16,450 nt of DNA from an uncultured Lysobacteraceae bacterium (GCA_946482565.1 CAMLSB010000027.1:1-16450), one strand, 5' to 3'. Counted from the first letter of the stretch, positions 1 to 7,132 are shown. Notes: generated by a model not told the origin, from the letters alone. Numbers and translations are program-made.

Positions 1-355
1 CGCGCTCCATGAAGTAATGCGAGATCGCCCGTTCGACCGGATCGCGCAACAGCAGCACCCAGCGCATCGCGGGGTTGTATCGCGCGACCCTCGCGACCAG
101 CCGAGAATGAAAAACGGTGATCGGCGTGGCGTCCCCGAAGGTCGCCGTCGCGTCCCAGCCGGCGAAGCGCGACGCGAACCTCGCGTCGATCTCCGCGACG
201 CCCCAAGCCTCGTCGAAGTCCGGAGCGTCGAACACGTGGCCTTCCTTGCGCACGGGCAGCCGGATGGCCGGATGCGCGGACAAGTAGCTCGCCAGCGCGG
301 AGGTGCCCGCCTTCTGCATCCCGCCGAGCAGGAAGCGGATGCGGGGCTCAGCCAT
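1..355 (-). CDS. PAPS-dependent sulfotransferase, partial (C-terminal part beyond left edge)
   Basis: The 118 visible residues are the N-terminal part of a sulfotransferase of the heparan-sulfate type, which moves a sulfo group from PAPS to a sugar or other hydroxyl acceptor. The 5'-phosphosulfate loop is QKAGTSAL at residues 14-21. It is followed by the family-typical KEGHVF (37-42) and GDATP (74-78), and by the 3'-phosphate motif LLRDPVERAISHY (102-114) with Arg104 and Ser112. There is no signal peptide, so it should act in the cytoplasm. The ATG lies inside the last codons of wzt (8-base overlap), so the two genes are probably translationally coupled and the substrate may be the polysaccharide that Wzt exports. 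That link is inferred from position only. The acceptor cannot be read from the sequence. Confidence 0.85.
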   Translation of the reverse strand, partial: MAEPRIRFLLGGMQKAGTSALASYLSAHPAIRLPVRKEGHVFDAPDFDEAWGVAEIDARFASRFAGWDATATFGDATPITVFHSRLVARVARYNPAMRWVLLLRDPVERAISHYFMER

Positions 356-1625
356 GGCCCGCCGCGGCCGGCTCGATCTCGATCCGCGCCGGCAACGGGA
401 ACAGCCCCGTGAACCGCTCGCGGCAGTCGTCCACGATCTCGAACGACAGGCCGGAATCGAACCGGCTGAGCACGCGCGCATGGTCGGGGCCGGGCGCGAG
501 GACCAAACGCAACCTGACGCGATAGACGCCGCGCTGCAGGTTCGCCTCGAATCCCACGCGCACCCGCAACCGGCCGTCCCCGCTGCGTTCGGGCAGGCGG
601 ATGCGTCGCCCGGTCAGCGGGACGCCGCGCTGGTCGAGCACGTCGACGACGCAACACGCTCCTTCCAGCCGCGGATCGGCGAACAGGTCGACGACGATGT
701 CGAGGGGTTCGCCATGGCGCATGGCCAGGTGCTCGACACCGTCGGCCAGGCGCGCCGCGATGATCGCGCCGTCTTCCGAGCCGAACCCCTGCGGCGTGCG
801 CACCATCCCCGCCGCGTCCGCGCGCGCGCGCGCATGGATCTGGAACAGGTACTGCTCGATCACGTCCTCCGGCAACCCCTGCATGGTGACTTCGCCGGCA
901 TCGAGCAGGATCGCACGCTGGCAGAATGCGCGGACCGCGTTCAGGTCGTGCCCGACGAACAGCAGCGTGGTGCCGCGCCGGAGGATTTCCTCGATCCGCG
1001 TCATCGCCTTCGCCTGGAACGCGGCATCGCCGACCGCCAGCGCCTCGTCCACGATCAGGATATCGGGGTCGGTATGCACCTGCACCGCGAACGCGAGGCG
1101 CACCGCCATGCCGGAGCTGTAGGCCTTGACGGGCTCGTCGATGAAGTCGCCGATGTCGGCGAAGGCGACGATCGCGTCCATCCGTTCGCGCACCTGCTGC
1201 GGCGTCAGGCCCAGGATGGCCGCGTTCACGCGCACGTTCTCGCGCCCTGTCAGTTCCAGGTTGAAGCCGGAACCCAGTTCCAGCAGCGCGGCCACGCGAC
1301 CGTTCACGCGTACCGTGCCTTCGGTCGCCGGCAGCACGCCGGCGATGATCTGCAGCAGCGTGCTCTTGCCGCTGCCGTTGAGTCCGATGATGCCCAGCGC
1401 CTCGCCTCGCCCCAGGCTGAAACTCACGCCGCGCAACGCATCATGGCGGTGCAAGCGCCGCCGCGCCTGCGCGTCGAGGCTCCGTGCGAGCGGCGGCAAC
1501 CAGCGCAGCCACCCGGCCATCCGATGCAGCAGCGGCACCCACAGGCGACTCGCGGGCGTCGACCACAACAGGTAGGTCTTGCCGACGTTTCGGACTTCCA
1601 GGGCGGGCGCGGCGGTTTCCGTCAT
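348..1625 (-). CDS. wzt: O-antigen/polysaccharide ABC exporter, ATP-binding protein Wzt with C-terminal glycan-binding domain
   Basis: This 425-residue protein is the ATPase of a Wzm/Wzt exporter, which moves undecaprenyl-linked O-polysaccharide across the inner membrane. The nucleotide-binding domain has Walker A GLNGSGKST (81-89), signature YSSGM (169-173), Walker B ILIVDE (189-194) and the H-loop His226. The stretch VAALLELGSGFNLELTGREN (111-130) is typical of the Wzt/TagH subfamily. After an Ala/Arg-rich linker (about 264-275), residues about 280-425 form a beta-rich domain in the place of the Wzt C-terminal domain, which in known members recognises the glycan end and sets specificity. 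It starts just downstream of the terminator of the neighbouring gene, so it needs its own promoter. No normal ribosome binding site precedes the ATG, and a TACAAT hexamer ends seven bases before it. The permease partner lies 1.8 kb away on the other strand. Confidence 0.95.
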   Translation of the reverse strand: MTETAAPALEVRNVGKTYLLWSTPASRLWVPLLHRMAGWLRWLPPLARSLDAQARRRLHRHDALRGVSFSLGRGEALGIIGLNGSGKSTLLQIIAGVLPATEGTVRVNGRVAALLELGSGFNLELTGRENVRVNAAILGLTPQQVRERMDAIVAFADIGDFIDEPVKAYSSGMAVRLAFAVQVHTDPDILIVDEALAVGDAAFQAKAMTRIEEILRRGTTLLFVGHDLNAVRAFCQRAILLDAGEVTMQGLPEDVIEQYLFQIHARARADAAGMVRTPQGFGSEDGAIIAARLADGVEHLAMRHGEPLDIVVDLFADPRLEGACCVVDVLDQRGVPLTGRRIRLPERSGDGRLRVRVGFEANLQRGVYRVRLRLVLAPGPDHARVLSRFDSGLSFEIVDDCRERFTGLFPLPARIEIEPAAAGHG

Positions 1626-1631
1626 CCGTCC

Positions 1632-1637
1632 ATTGTA
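1632..1637 (-). promoter_or_regulatory. Possible -10 box of wzt (leaderless start)
   Basis: TACAAT on the minus strand ends with six bases between it and the wzt ATG at 1625. Transcription would then begin at or within a base or two of the ATG, giving a leaderless mRNA. No good -35 hexamer is seen at the usual distance, because that space is filled by the T-run of the upstream terminator. The call rests on the hexamer, its distance and the lack of a Shine-Dalgarno site. Confidence 0.35.
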
Positions 1638-1646
1638 GTGACCGGG

Positions 1647-1677
1647 AAAAAAAAACGGGCGGCCCGAAGGCCGCCCG
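1647..1677 (-). terminator. Rho-independent terminator with cUUCGg tetraloop
   Basis: On the minus strand a perfect 9-bp stem (CGGGCGGCC with GGCCGCCCG) encloses a TTCG loop closed by C-G and is followed by nine T. This is the exceptionally stable UUCG tetraloop plus an unbroken U-tract. It lies 28 bases after the stop of the exported-protein gene (1706-3118) and should end that transcript before wzt. Confidence 0.93.
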
Positions 1678-1705
1678 CGTGTTGCAACCAGTTAAGCCCG
1701 ACGGC

Positions 1706-3118
1706 TTAGTTGGCGTTGTTGACGTTGGTGTTGATCTGACCCATCGTCGGATCGTTGCGCAGGAAGTTCTGCACCTGCATGGTGCTGAACTCGCCGGTCA
1801 CGACCAGGCGGTACTTGCCCGCGGAGCAGGCGCCCAGGCCCGAAGCCAGGCCCTTGGCGGCGTTGCCCTGCTCGACGTCCTTCGAGGTCAGCAGGACCGA
1901 GTTGCCGGCCGGCAGCGTGAAGCTGGCCGAACCGGTCGCGGCCGTACCGTCGTCGCAGGTGCCGTCGATCGTCACCAGGCCACCGATCGCGGACGTGTTG
2001 CTGATCCGCAGGTAGGAGGTCTGGGCCGGGTTGCCGGCCGGGTTGAAGTGATACACGTTCACGACCGGGCCGTTGTAGACCATCGACGCCATGTCGGCGG
2101 CCGGCGAGGTGTACGCGGCGAACGCCGCACCCGGCTTGACCAGCGCGGTGGCGCTCAGGTCCTGGCGCGCGATCTGCGTGACGCTGTTGGAGTCGAAGCA
2201 GATGTCGGCGGAGAACGGAGCGGCGGCGGCGATGGTGCTCAGGACCACGCCCGTGAACTTGGCGCTCTTGCCATCGGCCGAAATCACGCCGTTGGCGCCG
2301 ATCTGCGTGCCGCAGGTGTTGTCGGTGGCCAGGAAGATGCGCGCAGCCGTGTTGCCGGCAGCCGCCGAGGTCTTGAACGCCGAGAAGTCGCTGCCGCTGA
2401 CGGTGACGTCGGCGGTGCCGGTGGCCGGCAGCCATGCCGTCACGCCCGCCGCGTCGTCGATCGTGATCGAACCGGCATCGAACAGGATGGTGTTGTCACC
2501 CGTGCCCACGGCCGAACCGGCGACGGTGAAGAACTTCTTGCTGGACGGCGCGCCGACGTCGATGACGTTCGGGGTCGCATTCGCAGCCACCGCAACCGCA
2601 ACGCCCTGCTTGGCGGTGTAGACGGTCTTGGAGAAGCCCGAACCCGGGAGTTCGATGGCGGTGGTCGGGTCGTACACCGAGCCGCTCAGGGCGATCGAGC
2701 CACCGGCGCCCAGCGAGGCGACGTTGTCGATCGTCATGCCGGAGATGGTGAAGCCCTCACCGACCTGCGTGCCGCCCGCATTCGGAACGACGCGGACAAC
2801 GAACTCGGTGTCGCCCACGGCACCGGTACCGGTGATCAGCGAAGCCGAAGCAGCGCCGCCGGCGGCGGTGATGGTCGGCGACGTGGCGATCTTGCCGGTG
2901 GACAGGCGGACGCGGACGTTGTAACCGACGGTGCGGCCAAGATAGTTGTCGGCAGCCGTGGCACCGACAGTCGCCGACGGGATGGTCGCCGCGACGGTGT
3001 TGTCGATGTACTGGTTCGAATTCTCAACGGCGGGGGTGACGGTCACGGTGGCAGCAAAGGCGGTCGGCGCAGCGAGCGCTGCGGCAACAGCCAGGACGAG
3101 CAGCTTATTCTTCGACAT
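1706..3118 (-). CDS. Exported Ala/Thr/Gly-rich beta-type surface or secreted protein, function unknown
   Basis: I do not recognise a named family. The 470-residue product begins with a clear Sec signal peptide: SKNK, a hydrophobic core, and AFAA cleaved near residue 22-23. The mature part has few charges and is rich in Ala, Thr, Gly, Val and Ser in short beta-strand-like stretches, as in surface-layer or adhesin proteins. Four cysteines (269, 307, 388, 431) could form two disulfides. A C-terminal module at about 357-455 carries HFNPA, SYLRISN, TLPAGNS and LTSKDVEQG, and ends in NFLRN. Translation should be efficient: GGAG (3129-3132) lies ten bases before the ATG. The gene is monocistronic, with its own strong terminator. 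It sits between divergent wzt and wzm and close to a type II secretion operon, so it may be carried outward by that system or bound to the exported glycan. This is inference only. Confidence 0.85.
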   Translation of the reverse strand: MSKNKLLVLAVAAALAAPTAFAATVTVTPAVENSNQYIDNTVAATIPSATVGATAADNYLGRTVGYNVRVRLSTGKIATSPTITAAGGAASASLITGTGAVGDTEFVVRVVPNAGGTQVGEGFTISGMTIDNVASLGAGGSIALSGSVYDPTTAIELPGSGFSKTVYTAKQGVAVAVAANATPNVIDVGAPSSKKFFTVAGSAVGTGDNTILFDAGSITIDDAAGVTAWLPATGTADVTVSGSDFSAFKTSAAAGNTAARIFLATDNTCGTQIGANGVISADGKSAKFTGVVLSTIAAAAPFSADICFDSNSVTQIARQDLSATALVKPGAAFAAYTSPAADMASMVYNGPVVNVYHFNPAGNPAQTSYLRISNTSAIGGLVTIDGTCDDGTAATGSASFTLPAGNSVLLTSKDVEQGNAAKGLASGLGACSAGKYRLVVTGEFSTMQVQNFLRNDPTMGQINTNVNNAN

Positions 3119-3384
3119 GTCGAGTTAACTCCGTAATACCTAGGTTGTAGTAAAGGATGTAGCCACACCGGTAAGCAGTTCTTCCCGGTACCAGTGGTGA
3201 GCACTGAGAACCGGCGCATCGTGAACCCAAGATAAACCCCCAGTCCCCCGATAGCGAGCTACGCGGCGGACGTTAACGAATCCTTAGCGGCACTGTCAAC
3301 AGCTACGAATGAATGATTTAGGGAGCCTCCCGGAGACGTTGGGTTAAGCTTTGCCGCCGTTTCCGGACCCTCTTCACACTTTAC
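3119..3384. promoter_or_regulatory. Divergent intergenic region between exported-protein gene and wzm
   Basis: These 266 bases are visibly lower in GC than their surroundings and must hold the promoters for both divergent genes. On the minus side, the Shine-Dalgarno GGAG is at 3129-3132 and a weak TACAAC -10 candidate is at 3144-3149, without a convincing -35. An interrupted inverted repeat spans 3178-3211: GTTCT, a 9-base bulge, CAGTG, loop GTGAG, then CACTG and AGAAC contiguous. A short palindrome GGGAG-C-CTCCC lies at 3321-3331. No coding region is supported here. Confidence 0.55.
3351..3380 (+). promoter_or_regulatory. Possible wzm promoter (TTGCCG, 18 bases, CACACT)
   Basis: TTGCCG at 3351-3356 and CACACT at 3375-3380 are 18 bases apart. 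The second hexamer ends four bases before the wzm ATG at 3385. No Shine-Dalgarno site precedes the ATG. Both hexamers are imperfect, so the call is tentative. Confidence 0.28.
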
Positions 3385-4179
3385 ATGGCAGCCCCCCCCT
3401 TCCGGCAAGCGTTGCACCTGTGGCGCACCCTCGTTTCCCAGGACCTGGCGGCCCGTTACCGCGGGACCCTGCTGGGCCGGGCCTGGCCGGTGCTGATGCC
3501 GCTGGTGATGCTCGCCGTATACGGTTTCGTGTTCGGGACCATCTTCCGGGCCCGCTGGCCGGGGCTGGCGGAGGACGACCATCTGGGCTTCACGCTCAAC
3601 CTGTTCGCCGGACTGCTGCTCCACGGGATGATGGGAGAAACGGTCGCCGGCGCTCCCGACCTGCTCCTTCGCAACAGCAATTTCGTGCGCAAGGTGGTCT
3701 TCCCCCTGCCCGTGCTGGTCGCCGTGCCGCTCGGGACGGCGCTGGTCCACGCCGCCGCGGGGCTTGGGCTGCTCGTGCTGGTCAATGCCGTTTTCGGCAC
3801 GGGGCTGCATGCCAGCGTGCTGGCGTTGCCGCTGGTCCTTGCGCCCTACCTGGCGATGCTGTTCGGCGCATCGCTGGCCTTCGCCGCACTGGGGGTCTAC
3901 ATCCGGGACCTGTCGCAGATCGCCGGCGTGCTGGTGATGCTGGTGTTGTTCACCGGCGCGGTGTTCTTCCCGAGGACGATGGTGCCGCAGGCCGTCGCGG
4001 GCCTGGTCGATGTCAATCCGCTGACCTGGCCCGTCGCCGCGGTGAGAAACGCGTTGCTGCTGGGGCAATGGCCCAGCATGGCCGCATTCGCCGAATATTC
4101 GCTTGCCGCCTGCGCCGTCCTCGCCCTCGGCTGGGCGTGCTTCGCCAAGTTGCGGCAAGGCTTCGCCGACGTGCTCTGA
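3385..4179 (+). CDS. wzm: O-antigen/polysaccharide ABC exporter permease Wzm
   Basis: This 264-residue ABC-2-type membrane protein is the channel half of the Wzm/Wzt exporter in the inner membrane. The N-terminal amphipathic stretch LVSQDLAARYRGTLLGRAW (16-34) precedes about six hydrophobic segments, near 34-54, 68-88, 106-135, 145-170, 178-197 and 237-255. The family-typical NSNFVRKVVFPLPVL (97-111) and VDVNPLTWPV (208-217) are present. Length matches known Wzm proteins. The ATG at 3385 starts MAAPPFRQALHLW directly before the conserved N-terminal helix, and no earlier start fits. Its ATPase partner is on the opposite strand, beyond the exported-protein gene, instead of directly downstream as usual. 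The stop is only 16 bases before gspE, so wzm could be the first gene of the transcript reading into the secretion operon. Confidence 0.95.
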   Translation: MAAPPFRQALHLWRTLVSQDLAARYRGTLLGRAWPVLMPLVMLAVYGFVFGTIFRARWPGLAEDDHLGFTLNLFAGLLLHGMMGETVAGAPDLLLRNSNFVRKVVFPLPVLVAVPLGTALVHAAAGLGLLVLVNAVFGTGLHASVLALPLVLAPYLAMLFGASLAFAALGVYIRDLSQIAGVLVMLVLFTGAVFFPRTMVPQAVAGLVDVNPLTWPVAAVRNALLLGQWPSMAAFAEYSLAACAVLALGWACFAKLRQGFADVL

Positions 4180-4182
4180 AGG

Positions 4183-4188
4183 CATACT
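4183..4188 (+). promoter_or_regulatory. Possible -10 box close to the gspE start
   Basis: CATACT ends seven bases before the gspE ATG (4196), which would put the transcript start at or next to the ATG. No convincing -35 is seen. GAAGG at 4178-4182 is too far from the ATG to be a good ribosome binding site. Read-through from wzm is an equally possible source of the transcript. Confidence 0.22.
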
Positions 4189-4195
4189 GCGCACC

Positions 4196-5893
4196 ATGTC
4201 CGTCGCCGTCGCGCCATTTGCCCCATCCCGCCTGCTGGGCGAACTCCTGCTCGAACGCGAGGCCGTCCGCCCCTCCGACCTGGAGCGCGCGCTCGAACTG
4301 CAGGCCGCGATGGGGGGGCGGCTGGGCCAGCTGCTGGTGCGCATCGGCGCGCTCTCCGAGGACCAGCTGCTCGAGGTGCTCGCCGAGCAACTCGGACTGC
4401 CGGTGCTCGGCCGCGACGTCGCACCACCTCTGGACCCATCCGGCTGGGGCATTCCCGGCAACGACGCGCTACCGGCCGACTGGATGCTCGACCAGCAGGT
4501 CCTGCTCTGGGCGGATGGCGACGCGCTGTACTGCGCAAGCCGAGATCCGATGGCGACGGGCCTGCAGGAGGCCCTGGCCTACGCGCTCCCCGCCACGATC
4601 GTCCAGCCCGTCCTGGCGTCGGGCCAGGCGGTCGAGCGCGCGCTCGACGCCCTGGACCAGCGGCGCCGCGAAGCCGCGGGCGGCGACGACATCCGCCACC
4701 TCCGCGAGCTCGCCGAGGAAGCGCCGGTCGTCGAGCTCGTCAACGGCCTGATGTCGCAGGCGGTCGAGCAGCGCGCCTCCGACATCCACCTCGAGCCGGG
4801 CGAGCACCAGTTCGCGGTGCGCTTCCGCATCGACGGCGTGCTGTATTCGCGCTTGTCGCTGCCGCGCGAGCGCTACAACGCCGTCGCGTCGCGACTGAAA
4901 CTGATTTCCGGCATGGACATCGCCGAACGGCGCCTGCCGCAGGATGGCCGCCTGAGCGTCCGCGCCGGCGGCCAGGCGATGGATGTGCGTGCCTCCGCGC
5001 TGCCCGGCGTGCACGGCGAATCGATCGTGCTGCGCCTGCTGCCGAAGGAGCGCAAGGATCTCGGCCTGGAACGCCTGGGCATGGCGCCCGACCATCTCGA
5101 ACTGCTGTCGGCATGGACGCGCGAAGCGCACGGCATCGTGCTGGTGACCGGCCCGACCGGTTCGGGCAAGTCGACGACGTTGTACGCGGCGCTCGCCGCG
5201 AGCAACGACGGGATGAAGAAGATCATCACCGTCGAGGATCCCGTCGAATTCCAGTTGCCCGGCATCACCCAGGTGCAGACGCACGCCGACATCGGGCTCG
5301 ACTTCGCCAGCGTGCTGCGCTCGATCCTGCGCCAGGATCCGGACGTGGTGATGGTGGGCGAGATCCGCGACCGCGAGACCGCGGAAATCGCGATCCAGGC
5401 CGCGCTCACCGGCCATCTCGTGATGTCGACCGTGCATACCAACGACTCGCTCGGCGCGTTCACGCGCCTGGTCGACATGGGCGTCGAGCCGTTCCTCGTG
5501 GCGACGCCGATCAAGGGCGTGCAGGCGCAACGCCTCGTGCGCCGGCTCTGCCCGCATTGCGCGCGCCCCGCGCAGCACGTGCTGCCGGCCATCGCCGCGG
5601 AAGCCGCCGGCTGGGCCGCGCGCGTGCCGGGCGTCGCCGCCGAGCCGCGCTGGATGGAACCCGTCGGTTGCGCGCAGTGCCAGAACACCGGCTATCGCGG
5701 CCGCGTCGGCATCTACGAACTCGTGCCGGTGGACGACGCGATGCGGCAGGCCGTGGTGGCGGGCGCGAGCCACCTGCAGTTGCGCGACATGGCGCGATCG
5801 CATGGATACCGCCTGTTGCGCGAGGACGGCCTGGTGAAGGCCTGGCAGGGCGTGACCTCGGTCGACGAGGTCCTCCGCGTCACGGCGACCTGA
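4196..5893 (+). CDS. gspE: Type II secretion ATPase GspE (XpsE)
   Basis: This is the cytoplasmic hexameric ATPase that drives pseudopilus assembly. With the start at 4196 the protein has 565 residues. An N-terminal GspE domain (about 10-75) is known in the family to dock on GspL. The N2 domain follows, with RASDIHLEP (193-201) and FRIDGVLY (210-217). The ATPase core has Walker A GPTGSGKST (319-327), Asp box IITVEDPVE (343-351), Walker B DPDVVMVGEIRD (381-392) and His box GHLVMSTVHTND (406-417). Four cysteines in two CxxC pairs (452/455 and 492/495) form the zinc-binding module. The frame is open back to 4103, but those extra 31 residues lie over the end of wzm and look noncoding, so 4196 is preferred. 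gspF starts four bases after the stop. Confidence 0.97.
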   Translation: MSVAVAPFAPSRLLGELLLEREAVRPSDLERALELQAAMGGRLGQLLVRIGALSEDQLLEVLAEQLGLPVLGRDVAPPLDPSGWGIPGNDALPADWMLDQQVLLWADGDALYCASRDPMATGLQEALAYALPATIVQPVLASGQAVERALDALDQRRREAAGGDDIRHLRELAEEAPVVELVNGLMSQAVEQRASDIHLEPGEHQFAVRFRIDGVLYSRLSLPRERYNAVASRLKLISGMDIAERRLPQDGRLSVRAGGQAMDVRASALPGVHGESIVLRLLPKERKDLGLERLGMAPDHLELLSAWTREAHGIVLVTGPTGSGKSTTLYAALAASNDGMKKIITVEDPVEFQLPGITQVQTHADIGLDFASVLRSILRQDPDVVMVGEIRDRETAEIAIQAALTGHLVMSTVHTNDSLGAFTRLVDMGVEPFLVATPIKGVQAQRLVRRLCPHCARPAQHVLPAIAAEAAGWAARVPGVAAEPRWMEPVGCAQCQNTGYRGRVGIYELVPVDDAMRQAVVAGASHLQLRDMARSHGYRLLREDGLVKAWQGVTSVDEVLRVTAT

Positions 5894-5897
5894 TCCG

Positions 5898-7103
5898 ATG
5901 CCGCGCTACCGCTTCGAAGCCCTCAACGCCGACGGCGCGCCGCTGGACGGCTCCATCGCCGCCGACAGCGAACGCGAAGCGGCGCGCATGCTGGACCGCC
6001 GCGGGCTCTCGGTCCTGCGGCTCGCGCCCGAAGCCGAAGAAGCCGTGCCCCGCAGCGCGCGCGCGCGCCGTCTTCGCCTGCAGGACATGGTCGTCGCCTT
6101 CCACGAACTCGCGACCATGCTGCAGTCCGGCGTCACGCTGGTGGAAGCGGTGTCTTCGCAGAAGCGCTCCTCGCACCACCCGCGGCTGCTGGCCGCTTTC
6201 GAAGGCATCGGCGCCGCGCTGCGCCGCGGCCAATCCTTCTCGGACGCGCTTGCGGCGGCGATGCTGCCGCTCCCGGGATATTTCATGACTCTGGTACGCG
6301 CGGGCGAACAGTCCGGATTGCTGGCGCAGGCGCTGTCGGACGGCGTCGCGCAGATGGAATACGACGACCAGGTGCGCGGCGAAATCCGCCAGGCGCTCAC
6401 CTACCCGGCGGTCCTGGTGGTCGCGGGCCTCGGCGCGGTGGTGATGATGTTCACCTTCGTGGTGCCGAAATTCGCGACGCTGCTGGACCGCGGCGCCGAT
6501 CTTCCGTTCCTCGCGTCGGCCGTGCTGCGCGGGGGAATGTTCGCGCGCGCCTATTTCGGCTGGATCCTGGCCACGCTGGCGCTCGCCGCGGGCGTGCTGG
6601 CGCGCAGCTTCAGCCGTCGCTCGTCGCGCGAGCGCTGGCACGAAAGACTTGAGCGGCTGCCGGTGATCGGGCCGTGGCGCGTCGAATCCGAAACGGCGAG
6701 CTGGGCGAAGGTGCTGGCGACGCTGCTGGCCAATCGCGTGCCGCTGCTGGATGCCCTGGCGCTTGCGCGTGGCGGCTTGCGCTCGCCTCAGCGCCGGGCG
6801 CGCCTCGACGAAGTCTCGCGCTCGGTCCGCGCCGGCATGCCGCTGGCGGATGCGCTTGAGGAACACTCCGCGCTCACGGCGACCGGCTACAACCTGGTCC
6901 GCGTCGGCGAACGCGCCGGCGAACTCCCGGCGATGTTGCGGTCGCTCGCCAAGCTCTGCGAGAACGCCGGGCGCGCCCGCATGAAGCAATTCCTGGCGCT
7001 GCTCGAGCCCGCCGCCATCCTGGTGATCGGCGGCGTCATCGGCTTGATCATGATCGGGGTCATCCTGGCCATCACCAGCGCCAACGACATCGTCGCCACC
7101 TGA
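5898..7103 (+). CDS. gspF: Type II secretion inner-membrane protein GspF (XpsF)
   Basis: GspF is the polytopic protein at the centre of the inner-membrane platform. The 401 residues contain the expected duplicated T2SSF domain. The first copy runs from DMVVAFHELATMLQSGVTL (63-81) through GYFMTLVRAGEQSGLL (127-142), and the second from ETASWAKVLATLLANRVPLL (265-284) through GYNLVRVGERAGELPAML (330-347). Hydrophobic segments lie near 170-190, 217-236 and 371-392, giving the family's three-helix topology. The N-terminus MPRYRFEALNADG is typical, which supports the ATG at 5898. It is followed by a 68-base gap, the largest in the operon. Confidence 0.97.
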   Translation: MPRYRFEALNADGAPLDGSIAADSEREAARMLDRRGLSVLRLAPEAEEAVPRSARARRLRLQDMVVAFHELATMLQSGVTLVEAVSSQKRSSHHPRLLAAFEGIGAALRRGQSFSDALAAAMLPLPGYFMTLVRAGEQSGLLAQALSDGVAQMEYDDQVRGEIRQALTYPAVLVVAGLGAVVMMFTFVVPKFATLLDRGADLPFLASAVLRGGMFARAYFGWILATLALAAGVLARSFSRRSSRERWHERLERLPVIGPWRVESETASWAKVLATLLANRVPLLDALALARGGLRSPQRRARLDEVSRSVRAGMPLADALEEHSALTATGYNLVRVGERAGELPAMLRSLAKLCENAGRARMKQFLALLEPAAILVIGGVIGLIMIGVILAITSANDIVAT

Positions 7104-7132
7104 CGGCACGCGCCAGCACGCCCGCCTCGCTG

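Noticed and set aside
17..412. 131-residue plus-strand open frame at the left edge
   Set aside because: It is the antisense of the sulfotransferase gene, whose two PAPS motifs are clear on the minus strand.
820..833. Alternating CG run in wzt
   Set aside because: It encodes the Ala/Arg linker between the ATPase and glycan-binding domains and is shorter than the gspL tract, with no palindrome. Ordinary for this base composition.
303..1709. 468-residue plus-strand open frame antisense to wzt
   Set aside because: Walker and signature motifs lie on the minus strand. This frame is Arg/His/Gln-rich and runs through a terminator.
1484..3136. 550-residue plus-strand open frame over the exported-protein gene
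   Set aside because: Gly/Arg/Asp/Val-rich low-complexity translation without motifs. The minus-strand frame has a signal peptide, a ribosome binding site and a terminator.
3119..3384. Possible small RNA or short gene in the divergent gap
   Set aside because: No start with ribosome binding site followed by a useful open frame, and no terminator-like hairpin with T-run inside the gap.
4103..4195. Upstream extension of gspE by 31 residues
   Set aside because: It lies over the end of wzm, has a Pro/Ser/Cys composition unlike GspE N-termini, and the ATG at 4196 fits the family start.
4469..5803. 444-residue open frame antisense to gspE
   Set aside because: Arg/His/Gln/Ala-rich shadow of an intact, strongly conserved ATPase gene.
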